Origin: Lachnospiraceae bacterium
GTDB taxonomy: Bacteria; Bacillota; Clostridia; Lachnospirales; Lachnospiraceae
Length of the DNA: 64,000 bases
Direction of reading: 5' to 3'
Assembly (NCBI GenBank): GCA_017468395.1
Contig: JAFUIR010000014.1
Location: forward strand, 1-64,000
Positions within the stretch are counted from its first letter, which is position 1. Each line of letters starts with the position of its first letter. The notes under the pieces were generated by a model, which did not search any database, was not told the DNA's origin, and saw nothing but the letters and a program-made list of their open reading frames with translations. This document shows positions 25,724-33,461 of this stretch, in pieces. Both the position numbers and the translations under genes were made by a program.

Positions 25724-26623
25724 TTAGTTATTCAAAAGTACGGCCCGGCATTTTTCAATCTGGTGATGAGGGTAGTAACTTTGTTTTGCTTTGCGAAGCC
25801 CCTCAATTCCCATATCTTCTTCCCGGTCCAAGTATAAAATGTGAGGATATTTACTGCGGATATATTGTGCAAATTCGCAGTTGATGGCCGCATAAGCGCC
25901 ATCCGCTTCAGGGCGGGCTTTCTCGAAATGCACATCAAAAGTATCTTCGTTCATTTGGCTTCCCAAGGTAAAAGCCAGTACCTGACCTTCGCTTCTCAGC
26001 ACAAGTCCGTCCATGTCCAGCGCCTGATATTGCTCCAAAGCCTTGTAAAGGGCATCTTGTTCCATTTGGAAATCCGCATCGGGATTTTCCCGTAATTTTG
26101 TTTCGTACCATGTATCTATCATTTCACGGACAAGAGGAAGGTTTTCCCCGGAGAGTGGAGCTGCAGAGCATTGCGGGTAGGTTTCCCGGAAACGGTTATA
26201 ATGGTTGCGCTTACGGTGATATTTGCGGCCTTTTAAGTCTGCCAAGTCGTGAATGTCGTAGACATAATCGAAAGCACCCGGGGAGCAGTGATAATGAAAC
26301 ATGCCGGGATAAAGTGTTTCCAGTGTCTGTTTTGCATCCGCATCCAATCCGGTAATATGGCAGGGAATGCCACGCTTTTTTGCATCGGCCATAATAGCGT
26401 CAAGCACTGGCTTTTTGTCGCCCTTTCCCAAGGGGAAGGGATAGACTGTAAGACCGTAAAATTGGGAAAACAGCACCATATGGTTTTCAAAAATAGTAGC
26501 CTGTTGAAATCCCCATAAGCATAAATTGGCAAAGGAAAACTCGCAGCCACGCTTATGTCCGATGGAAAGGTAGGGAGCATAGAGGGCTTTATCCTTTGGA
26601 GTAATTGGTCGAAAGTCAAGCAT
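25724..26623 (-). CDS. DUF2156 domain protein
   Basis: A 299-residue protein of the DUF2156 family, the GNAT-like catalytic fold shared with the C-terminal part of phosphatidylglycerol lysyltransferase (MprF). Motifs include YVYDIHDLADLKGRKYHRKR, in which the KGRKYHRKRNH block is strongly conserved, and YLDREEDMGIEGLRKAK near the C-terminus. There is no membrane domain, so it is a stand-alone soluble version. Its aminoacyl acceptor is unknown. The start MLDFRPIT has AAAGGATG upstream and was preferred to a longer frame beginning at 26662 inside the preceding gene. Confidence 0.87.
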   Translation of the reverse strand: MLDFRPITPKDKALYAPYLSIGHKRGCEFSFANLCLWGFQQATIFENHMVLFSQFYGLTVYPFPLGKGDKKPVLDAIMADAKKRGIPCHITGLDADAKQTLETLYPGMFHYHCSPGAFDYVYDIHDLADLKGRKYHRKRNHYNRFRETYPQCSAAPLSGENLPLVREMIDTWYETKLRENPDADFQMEQDALYKALEQYQALDMDGLVLRSEGQVLAFTLGSQMNEDTFDVHFEKARPEADGAYAAINCEFAQYIRSKYPHILYLDREEDMGIEGLRKAKQSYYPHHQIEKCRAVLLNN

Positions 26624-26637
26624 TTTTGTACATCCTT

Positions 26638-27468
26638 TTATTTTGATTTTCCCAGTTCCCAAAAGGCTACTGCGCTGGCAGCTGCCACGTTCAGCGAGTC
26701 TACGCCGTGGGACATGGGGATTTTAACAGTATAATCACAATCTGCAATGGTGCAGGAAGCAAGTCCGTCCCCTTCCGTACCAAGAATAATGGCTAATTTT
26801 TCTTCAGCCATAAGCCGCGGGTCATTGATAGAAAGGGAATTATCATTTAGAGCCATGGCTACGGTTTTAAAGCCCATATTTTGCAGGCGCTTTATGCCGG
26901 GATTTGGCCATGAGGATTCTTCTCCTTCAAGATAAGTCCACGGAATTTGGAAAACGGTACCCATACTGACTCTGCTTGCACGGCGATAAAGAGGATTGCT
27001 GCAGGCGGGGGTAAGCAGTATGGCGTCCATGTTAAGAGCAGCCCCGGAGCGGAAGATAGCCCCCACGTTTGTAGGATTCATGACGTTTTCAAGAATAGCA
27101 ATGCGGCGGGCACCGGCGCAGACATCTTCCACGCAGGGAAGAGCAGGGCGGTGCATGGCGCAAAGAACGCCTCGGGTCAGTTGAAAGCCGGTCAACTTGG
27201 TCAAAACATCAAACTTGGCGGTGTAAAGTGGGATGTCCTTACATCGGGCAATAATCTCTTTGGCTTCTCCCTCAATGTGCTTTTTTTCCAAAAGGAGCGA
27301 AAGGGGCTTATATCCCGCATCGAGGGCCCGTGAAATCACTTTGGGACTTTCAGCAATGAAAATTCCGCCGTCCGGCTCGTAGTAGTGTAGCAATTGGTTT
27401 TCTGAAAGGCGGGCATAAATATCAAGTTCAGGGGCGCAAAAGTCCGTTATTTCAATGATGTTAGGCAT
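26638..27468 (-). CDS. TrmH/SpoU-family RNA 2'-O-methyltransferase
   Basis: A 276-residue SPOUT methyltransferase. An N-terminal L30e-like substrate-binding domain precedes the SPOUT knot, where ENVMNPTNVGAIFRSG (motif 1), ILGTEGDGL (motif 2) and IPMSHGVDSLNVAAASAV (motif 3) are all intact. The likely substrate is rRNA or tRNA, using SAM. It is the first gene of a minus-strand operon, with TTGTCA-N18-TATAAT upstream. Confidence 0.92.
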   Translation of the reverse strand: MPNIIEITDFCAPELDIYARLSENQLLHYYEPDGGIFIAESPKVISRALDAGYKPLSLLLEKKHIEGEAKEIIARCKDIPLYTAKFDVLTKLTGFQLTRGVLCAMHRPALPCVEDVCAGARRIAILENVMNPTNVGAIFRSGAALNMDAILLTPACSNPLYRRASRVSMGTVFQIPWTYLEGEESSWPNPGIKRLQNMGFKTVAMALNDNSLSINDPRLMAEEKLAIILGTEGDGLASCTIADCDYTVKIPMSHGVDSLNVAAASAVAFWELGKSK

Positions 27469-27523
27469 AAGTATCTCCTTGGATTGCTATTTCTATGTAA
27501 GAAAATTTGTACTTTTTAGGAAT

Positions 27524-27553
27524 ATTATAGGGGCAAGGATGGTGGAATGACAA
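27524..27553 (-). promoter_or_regulatory. promoter of the RNA methyltransferase operon
   Basis: On the minus strand TTGTCA (27548-27553) and TATAAT (27524-27529) are 18 bases apart. It is back-to-back with the plus-strand promoter at 27582-27610. Confidence 0.65.
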
Positions 27554-27581
27554 GAGAAAAGTGAAACGTCAATAGAAATGA

Positions 27582-27610
27582 TTGGCGGTCAAAAATCTGT
27601 GTGGTATAAT
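27582..27610 (+). promoter_or_regulatory. promoter of the DUF6054-PaaI operon
   Basis: TTGGCG (27582-27587) and TATAAT (27605-27610) are 17 bases apart, with TG one base before the -10 box (extended -10). Confidence 0.75.
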
Positions 27611-27652
27611 AGAAAGGTAGTTTGCAAAAAACTGTGGGGAGGTATTATTTTT

Positions 27653-27982
27653 ATGGCAAAGTTAGAGATGAATATCAGGGGGAATTTTTATCAGATTAAG
27701 GAAAAAATTACGGAGGGGATTTTAAAAGGGAGCGTTTCGGCCACATTGGAAGACAGCAGTTTTTTTAATAGTGGGGATGCCAGATGCGGTGTATTGGTTT
27801 TTGAGCGGTATAGTCACATGGGCGGTAACCGTGTCAGTATGAATGTGACCATGTTCCAAAACGGTAATGAAGATGTGCAAATTTCTGCAATCACGTCCGG
27901 CGGAAGTCAGGCGGTATTCTTTAAAATCAACACATGGGGCGAAGAAGCCTTTCTTGATAAACTACGGGAGATTTTGCAATAG
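27653..27982 (+). CDS. DUF6054 family protein
   Basis: A 109-residue soluble protein with alternating strands and helices, and no membrane segment or catalytic motif. It resembles the DUF6054 family of Firmicutes; the function is unknown. GGGGAGGT lies upstream of the ATG. The next gene starts two bases after the stop, which implies coupled expression with the MBL-fold protein. Confidence 0.72.
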   Translation: MAKLEMNIRGNFYQIKEKITEGILKGSVSATLEDSSFFNSGDARCGVLVFERYSHMGGNRVSMNVTMFQNGNEDVQISAITSGGSQAVFFKINTWGEEAFLDKLREILQ

Positions 27983-27983
27983 T

Positions 27984-28796
27984 ATGAAAATTGTGAATTT
28001 AATGGAGGACACGGCGGGGGCGCAGGGATGTACCGCCGAGCATGGTCTGAGTTTTTATATTGAGACGCCAAAACATAAAATATTGGTGGATGCCGGTGCC
28101 ACGGGACAGTTTGCGGATAATGCAAAGAATCTGGGCATTGATTTACGCATGGTGGATATAGCGGTGCTTAGTCACGGTCACTACGACCACGGAAACGGTT
28201 TACTGCGGTTTCGGGAACTGAGCAGTGCGCCTATTTACATCCGAAGGGGTGCTGAGGCGGATTTGTATCATGTAAAAGAGGACTCGGTGCGCTATATCGG
28301 TCTTCCGGTGGAAGTGAAGAATCTGCCGCAAAATGTCTGGGTGGAAGGCGATATACAGATAGATGAGGAACTTTCTGTTTTTACAGGAGTGAAGGGGCGC
28401 AGATGCTGGCCGGACGGCAACCGGGAGTTGATGCGACGACAAGGCGGGGATATGGTGCAGGATGACTTTGGTCACGAGCAGTATCTGGTCATTTCCTGTG
28501 AGGGCGAAAACGTGCTTATATCCGGTTGTGCCCACAATGGAATTTTGAATATTCTGGACTGTTACCGCAGTTTGTACGGGGAAAATCCGGACAAAGTGGT
28601 CAGCGGTTTTCACATGATGAAAAAGCAGGGGCTTACAGAGGAAGATAAAGAGGAAATCCGCCGGACTGCAAGGGAGTTATCGGAAATGGATACGATGTTT
28701 TTTACGGGGCATTGCACCGGTATAGAGGCCTACGAAATCATGAAAGAAATCATGGGAGAAAAACTGCGGTACATACACTGCGGAGAAGTGATTTAG
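27984..28796 (+). CDS. MBL-fold metallo-hydrolase
   Basis: A 270-residue metallo-beta-lactamase-fold protein. The metal motif H-x-H-x-D-H is seen in LSHGHYDHGNGL; later ligands are in VLISGCAHNGILN and FFTGHCTG. It belongs to the single-domain group (Tfx/7,8-dihydropterin-6-methyl-4-(beta-D-ribofuranosyl)-aminobenzene synthase-like), a family with mixed substrates. The start MKIVNLMEDTAG was chosen because the upstream part of the frame overlaps the previous gene. Confidence 0.9.
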   Translation: MKIVNLMEDTAGAQGCTAEHGLSFYIETPKHKILVDAGATGQFADNAKNLGIDLRMVDIAVLSHGHYDHGNGLLRFRELSSAPIYIRRGAEADLYHVKEDSVRYIGLPVEVKNLPQNVWVEGDIQIDEELSVFTGVKGRRCWPDGNRELMRRQGGDMVQDDFGHEQYLVISCEGENVLISGCAHNGILNILDCYRSLYGENPDKVVSGFHMMKKQGLTEEDKEEIRRTARELSEMDTMFFTGHCTGIEAYEIMKEIMGEKLRYIHCGEVI

Positions 28797-28808
28797 AAGG
28801 AGTAAAAC

Positions 28809-29756
28809 ATGGGAATGTTTGATAAGTTTTTGGGAAAAAAAGAGAAAGATAAACCCGCAGAGGCAAAAGTGGATGCGCAAGCAACTGCAGAAACTGAGGC
28901 AGAAACAGCGTCAGAATCAGCAAAGGAATCTGTGGAAGCAAAGGGGCAAGAGGATGCAGCGGCGCCTGAGCAGGAGCCGGCGCAGAAAAAGAAATCTTTG
29001 GATAATTTCCGGCTGAAAGTTCTTTTAAAAGAAGTGAAAGAGAATAAAACAGATACCGTAACAAGCATGGTTTTTGAAGAAATCGTGATGAAGGCAAAGT
29101 TTGTCTCACCCGCCATTTTTGAAAAGAAGGCGGAGAATGCAGGGGAAGATGGCGGCCTTTTTTCGGAAGGGACTATTGTGCGCATGCCCATGATTACTTC
29201 TCCGGAAGGCAAGGGTTTTTATGCCATGTTTACGGATTATGATGAATTTGAGAATTGGACGGCGGTGAAAGGTACGGATACGATGATTCTTTCCTTTGAC
29301 GACTATGCCGCTTTGATGGAAAAAAGTGAACAGGCAGAAGGGGTGGTTTTAAATCCTTTCAGTGATAATTTGGTTTTGAACCGTCAAACTATGGATTATT
29401 TGAGAATCCAGAAAGAATTGAAAACAAAAGGTGTGGCTAAACGTAAAGTGGCCAAGGATATCAGTGTTTTGGTGGGTGAGCCGAAAGAATATCCAAGGGA
29501 ACTGGTAGAGGCTGTGAAACGCTATTTGCCGGATGTGCCGCAGGTGAACAGAGTTTGGGTCAGATTAATGATGAAAAACAACGTGCAAAGCCTGCTTTTG
29601 GTAGTAGACCAGACGGGAGACAAAGAAGAAATTTTCAAGGGAATTGCGCTGGCCGCCAAGCCCTATTTGAATAAAATGTATTTGGATATGGTGTCATATC
29701 AAGACGAGTTCGGCAAAAAGGCGGTGGAAAATAGTGAACCTTTTTATGAGAAGTAG
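28809..29756 (+). CDS. SseB-family protein with acidic N-terminal linker
   Basis: A 315-residue protein. A short N-terminal anchor-like part (MGMFDKFLGKKEKDK) is followed by a low-complexity alanine/glutamate segment to about residue 60. The SseB N-terminal domain contains MPMITSPEGKGFYAMFTDYD, and the SseB C-terminal domain contains LVGEPKEYPRELVEAVKRYL. SseB proteins were linked to serine sensitivity in E. coli and in other bacteria to type III secretion; the role here is unknown. Confidence 0.85.
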   Translation: MGMFDKFLGKKEKDKPAEAKVDAQATAETEAETASESAKESVEAKGQEDAAAPEQEPAQKKKSLDNFRLKVLLKEVKENKTDTVTSMVFEEIVMKAKFVSPAIFEKKAENAGEDGGLFSEGTIVRMPMITSPEGKGFYAMFTDYDEFENWTAVKGTDTMILSFDDYAALMEKSEQAEGVVLNPFSDNLVLNRQTMDYLRIQKELKTKGVAKRKVAKDISVLVGEPKEYPRELVEAVKRYLPDVPQVNRVWVRLMMKNNVQSLLLVVDQTGDKEEIFKGIALAAKPYLNKMYLDMVSYQDEFGKKAVENSEPFYEK

Positions 29757-29784
29757 AGTATAGCAATGGCCGGAGGAGAAAAAT

Positions 29785-30180
29785 ATGGATACACAATTAT
29801 TAGAACAGGTAAGGGATTTTTTTGCAAAGGATAAGTTTGCTACCGACAATGGAGCGGTTATCGAGGAGTTTCGCGAGGGCTATTCCAGATGCAGCATTGA
29901 AATCGACGAAAGACACTTAAATGCTGTAGGCGGCGTGCAGGGCGGCGTGCACTATATGTTGTCAGATTTTGCTTTTGCGGTTGCCACCAACTGGAAAGAA
30001 TGCAAAACCGTGTCCCTTCATTCGGATATTGCATATCTGGGCACCTTGAAGGGTAAAAAGATGATTGCGGAAGCAAACTGCGTAAAAAACGGTAGAAGCA
30101 CCTGCTACTACCGCATAGATGTAAAGGACGAACTGGGCAATATGCTGGCAGTGACCAATATTACAGGATTCCATAAATAA
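29785..30180 (+). CDS. PaaI-family hotdog-fold thioesterase
   Basis: A 131-residue hotdog-fold protein. The family core LNAVGGVQGGVHYMLSDFAF holds the glycine-rich helix start and catalytic Asp position, followed by the strands VSLHSDIAYLGTLKGK. It likely hydrolyses acyl- or aryl-CoA esters. GGAGGAG is found upstream. It ends the operon; a long palindrome follows directly. Confidence 0.88.
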   Translation: MDTQLLEQVRDFFAKDKFATDNGAVIEEFREGYSRCSIEIDERHLNAVGGVQGGVHYMLSDFAFAVATNWKECKTVSLHSDIAYLGTLKGKKMIAEANCVKNGRSTCYYRIDVKDELGNMLAVTNITGFHK

Positions 30181-30191
30181 GTGCGGGAGTA

Positions 30192-30357
30192 AAATTGCCC
30201 CTGTGAGGACATTTTTATTCTATGAAAAACCGTTTTAACTACGTCAGCACTTAACGAGCAGAAATGAAATGCACTGCGAGTTTAGTACTGTTACGTAGTT
30301 AACCGAACGGAAGTGTGTTTTGAATAGAATACAAAATAGTCCTCACAGGGGCAATTT
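30192..30357. repeat. 166-nt imperfect palindrome, MITE-like element
   Basis: The outer 19 bases (30192-30210) pair perfectly with 30339-30357. Inside, ATTCTAT pairs with ATAGAAT, TTAACTACGT (30235-30244) with ACGTAGTTAA (30293-30302), and CAGCACTTAACGAGCAG (30245-30261) imperfectly with CTGCGAGTTTAGTACTG (30274-30290). The two arms are thus related over almost their whole length. It lies between two convergent genes. It may be a miniature inverted-repeat element, a bidirectional terminator or a structured RNA. No second copy was seen in this window. Confidence 0.7.
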
Positions 30358-30373
30358 CAGTTAAAATACATAT

Positions 30374-30694
30374 TTACAGTAATCTCATAATTAATTCTAC
30401 AATATATACGGCTGCGCAGGCGCCTACAGAGACTTTGAAAAGATTGCCGTCCACATAGGCAATAATCACTGCACACAGAAGACCGATGACGCCGGAGATG
30501 AGATTCCCGGTGGCAGTAATGATGGCAGGGAAAGTCATGGCAGCCAAAGTTACATAGGGAACGTAATGCAAAAAGGATCGTATATACACATTTTTAATTT
30601 CTTTTCGCAGCAGTACCAAAGGAAGCATGCGTACTAAGTAGGTTGCCAGCGCCATAACTGCAATGTAAAGATAAACTTGATTATTCATTAGCAC
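30374..30694 (-). CDS. azlD: branched-chain amino acid exporter, small subunit AzlD
   Basis: A 106-residue membrane protein with about four helices. The family N-terminus includes ALATYLVRMLPLVLLRK. AzlD partners AzlC to export branched-chain amino acids and analogues across the membrane. It overlaps azlC by 14 bases. Confidence 0.87.
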   Translation of the reverse strand: MLMNNQVYLYIAVMALATYLVRMLPLVLLRKEIKNVYIRSFLHYVPYVTLAAMTFPAIITATGNLISGVIGLLCAVIIAYVDGNLFKVSVGACAAVYIVELIMRLL

Positions 30695-31421
30695 TTACCT
30701 CCGTTTCTTTGATAGGGAACAGGAAAGCGGCAGCTCCTGCGATGAGTAATGTCAGGATGATGATGCGGATGCCCGAAGATAGTTCACGGACAACGGGAAG
30801 TACTGCAAACAGACTGCTCGCCAGCATGGTCACGATGATAAGCCCTAGGATAATTTTGTTCTTTTTGGCAGCAGGAATAATGATAGCCAAAAACATACCG
30901 TAAAGGGCAACGTTCAAGGCGTTTAATACTGAAATGGGCAGAACGTTTCCAAGAACTACCCCCAGGAAGGTACCCAGTACCCAGCCGGGAGAAGCCACGG
31001 CCATAGCGCCATAGGTATAATAGGGATGCAGTTTGCCACCGCTAAGTTCCGCACTTGCCATGGAAATGCCGAAGACTTCGTCTGTCATGTCAAAGGCAAG
31101 AAAGAAACGGTGAAAAAAGGGCATTTTTGCATCCAGTTTCTGGGACAGGGAGCAGGAAAGCAAAATATAACGCAGGTTTACAATGATTTCCGTAAAAATC
31201 ATTTCCAAAATTCCGGCGTTGGTGGCAATCATGCTGATGGCTGCAAACTCTCCGGCAGAGGCGTGCATAGTAACAGACATTACAGCAGCCTGCAGTCCGG
31301 TCATATTGGCATTTTTTGCAGAGATACCGAGGGTAAAAGCAACCGCCAGATATCCCATGGCGATGGGAATACCATCCCGCATACCCTTTATGAAATAAGT
31401 ACTTTTCTTTTGTTCTTTCAT
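30681..31421 (-). CDS. azlC: branched-chain amino acid exporter, large subunit AzlC
   Basis: A 246-residue AzlC-family permease. The N-terminal part GMRDGIPIAMGYLAVAFTLG and the helix with MHASAGEFAAI are typical, and about six to eight membrane segments are seen. It forms an exporter pair with AzlD and is translationally coupled to it. No regulator gene is adjacent. Confidence 0.88.
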   Translation of the reverse strand: MKEQKKSTYFIKGMRDGIPIAMGYLAVAFTLGISAKNANMTGLQAAVMSVTMHASAGEFAAISMIATNAGILEMIFTEIIVNLRYILLSCSLSQKLDAKMPFFHRFFLAFDMTDEVFGISMASAELSGGKLHPYYTYGAMAVASPGWVLGTFLGVVLGNVLPISVLNALNVALYGMFLAIIIPAAKKNKIILGLIIVTMLASSLFAVLPVVRELSSGIRIIILTLLIAGAAAFLFPIKETEVSANE

Positions 31422-31547
31422 GATTTTCTCACTTTCTATGATTCACACAAATCCCATTTTATAACAGGTAAAAAAGAAAGTAAAGAGAGGAAGTGAGGTT
31501 GTGGAAATTTCTTCGGCGTGATAAAATATACGCGGAAAGAAAACCAA

Positions 31548-31580
31548 GCGGCGCCAAAGGTATAAAACAAGCCGCGCCGC
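31548..31580 (+). promoter_or_regulatory. GC-rich leader hairpin abutting a ribosome binding site
   Basis: GCGGCGC (31548-31554) pairs with GCGCCGC (31574-31580), and AGGAGGGG starts at the next base. The hairpin does not bury the site but sits against it, so it could affect ribosome loading or mRNA decay. Confidence 0.3.
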
Positions 31581-31591
31581 AGGAGGGGACT

Positions 31592-32098
31592 ATGGAGAGA
31601 ATGAGAATCAGACCGTACCGGTCAACGGACTGTGAAAACATTAAAAAATGGATTTCCGATGAGGAAAGCCACATGAAATGGTGTGCCAATTTTCTGCCGT
31701 TTCGTTTTACCACCGAAGAATTTGACCGTTGCCTGGAGGAAGGCTGGGAAAAATGGGGAGAGATGGGCTATACCGCCACGGATGAAAAGGGATGTCCGGT
31801 AGGTTTTTTCAAAATGTTTGTTAATCATGAAGAAAACACGGGCTTTTTTAAGTGCATTATTGTGGATGGCACTCAAAGAGGCGTGGGGCTTGGCAGGAGA
31901 ATGCTGGACAAGGCTGTGAAATACGCTTTTGAAGTGGCGGATGTGGATGAGGTGCGCCTGATTGTGTTTGACGACAATCCGGCAGCAGTTTCCTGTTATG
32001 CTAAAGTGGGATTTGCAGCGGAGGCTACTCTTGAGCCCTTTGAATGGAACGGAAAAAAATGGGGACGGACTCGTCTTCTTATAAAGAAAGATAAATAG
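31592..32098 (+). CDS. GNAT family N-acetyltransferase
   Basis: A 168-residue GNAT protein of the RimI/RimJ-like type. The acetyl-CoA motif appears as GTQRGVGLGRRMLDKAV and is followed by VRLIVFDDNPAAVSCYAKVGF, the standard motif B ending. Substrate unknown. The ATG with a strong AGGAGGGG was chosen over a longer in-frame start at 31493. It ends 12 bases before the M18 peptidase gene. Confidence 0.88.
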   Translation: MERMRIRPYRSTDCENIKKWISDEESHMKWCANFLPFRFTTEEFDRCLEEGWEKWGEMGYTATDEKGCPVGFFKMFVNHEENTGFFKCIIVDGTQRGVGLGRRMLDKAVKYAFEVADVDEVRLIVFDDNPAAVSCYAKVGFAAEATLEPFEWNGKKWGRTRLLIKKDK

Positions 32099-32110
32099 TA
32101 GGAGATAAAA

Positions 32111-33382
32111 ATGAAAAATAAAATAGCGCAAGACATGTTAAAGTTTATTGAAAAAAGCCCCAGTGCCTTTCATGCAGTGGAAAATCTTTGTCAGTTATAT
32201 TTGGATAAGGGATATGAACAGTTGGATGAAAAGGCCGTTTGGGCTTTGAAAAAAGGAGGCAAATATTTTGCGGTCAGAAACCAGTCGGCGCTGATTGCTT
32301 TTGCCATTCCGGACGGAGAAATCTGCGGATTTCATATGACCTCTTCCCATAGCGATTCTCCCACTTTTAAAGTAAAAGAAAATCCGGAGATGGCAGTGGA
32401 AGACCATTATATAAAGTTAAATACCGAAAAATACGGCGGTATGATTCATTCCACATGGATGGACCGTCCTTTGTCCGTGGCAGGCCGTGTGACGGTTCTG
32501 GAAGATGGTAAGGTATTGAGTAAACTGGTCAATGTAGATAAAGACTTGTTAGTAATCCCCAGCGTGGCAATCCATATGAATCGGGAGGTAAATAATGGGG
32601 TGGCACTGAATCCCCAGGTGGATTTGCTTCCTCTTTTTGCAGGAGACGGCAAGAAGGACACTTTCATGAAGACAGTGGCTAAAGCTGCCGGTGTGAAGGA
32701 AGCGGATATTTTGAGCCATGATTTATTTTTGTATGTGAGGGATAAAGGCAGGACTTTGGGAAGGGACGGCGAGTTTGTACTGTCTCCTAAACTGGACGAT
32801 TTGCAGTGTGTATATGCTTCTACTGTGGCAATGATAGAGAGCAAGCCTGTAAATTATATTAATATCTGTGCCGTATTTGACAACGAAGAAGTGGGCAGCG
32901 GAACGAAGCAGGGTGCGGATTCCACATTCCTTGAGGATGTTTTGTGCAGAATCGGCGAAGGATTGGAACTTAGTGGCTCTGAATATTGCAGACTGATTGC
33001 AGACAGTTTTATGATTTCCGCGGACAATGGTCATGCTGTACATCCAAATCACCCGGAAAAGGCAGACCCCACCAACCGCCCGTATATTAACGGCGGTATC
33101 GTAATTAAGTATCACGGAAGCCAGAAATACGCTACAGATGCGATGTCCGCCGGTGTGCTGAAGAGTCTTTGCAAGGAGGCAGATGTACCCTGTCAGACCT
33201 ACGCAAACCGCTCCGACATTGCAGGGGGAAGTACCCTTGGTAATATTTCTACCGCCCATGTATCGGTGCCCACGGTAGATATCGGTTTGCCTCAACTTGC
33301 CATGCACTCTGCGGTAGAAACCGGAGGAACTTTGGATACGCAGTACGCTGTGAAGATGTTTAAAGTGTTTTACGGAAAATAA
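32111..33382 (+). CDS. M18 family aminopeptidase
   Basis: A 423-residue metallo-aminopeptidase of the M18 (aspartyl aminopeptidase-like) family. The metal ligands appear in HMTSSHSDSPTFKV, AVFDNEEVGSGTKQGAD, DNGHAVHPNHPEKADP and the late LAMHSAVETGG. It would cleave N-terminal residues from cytoplasmic peptides. Full length, with AGGAG upstream, and probably co-transcribed with the acetyltransferase. A terminator-like hairpin follows. Confidence 0.92.
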   Translation: MKNKIAQDMLKFIEKSPSAFHAVENLCQLYLDKGYEQLDEKAVWALKKGGKYFAVRNQSALIAFAIPDGEICGFHMTSSHSDSPTFKVKENPEMAVEDHYIKLNTEKYGGMIHSTWMDRPLSVAGRVTVLEDGKVLSKLVNVDKDLLVIPSVAIHMNREVNNGVALNPQVDLLPLFAGDGKKDTFMKTVAKAAGVKEADILSHDLFLYVRDKGRTLGRDGEFVLSPKLDDLQCVYASTVAMIESKPVNYINICAVFDNEEVGSGTKQGADSTFLEDVLCRIGEGLELSGSEYCRLIADSFMISADNGHAVHPNHPEKADPTNRPYINGGIVIKYHGSQKYATDAMSAGVLKSLCKEADVPCQTYANRSDIAGGSTLGNISTAHVSVPTVDIGLPQLAMHSAVETGGTLDTQYAVKMFKVFYGK

Positions 33383-33421
33383 CGTGGTTTTGCCCTTAAC
33401 CCAAGAATGTAAAATATGTGT

Positions 33422-33458
33422 CCCTGCATATCTTTAACAAAGGTGTGCAGGGGTTTTT
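33422..33458 (+). terminator. terminator after the M18 gene, next to the following start codon
   Basis: CCCTGCATAT (33422-33431) pairs with GTGTGCAGGG (33443-33452) over at least seven base pairs, followed by TTTTTT. The GTG start of the next gene is only a few bases beyond, and the only purine-rich ribosome binding candidate is inside the 3' arm. Confidence 0.7.
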
Positions 33459-33461
33459 TGT

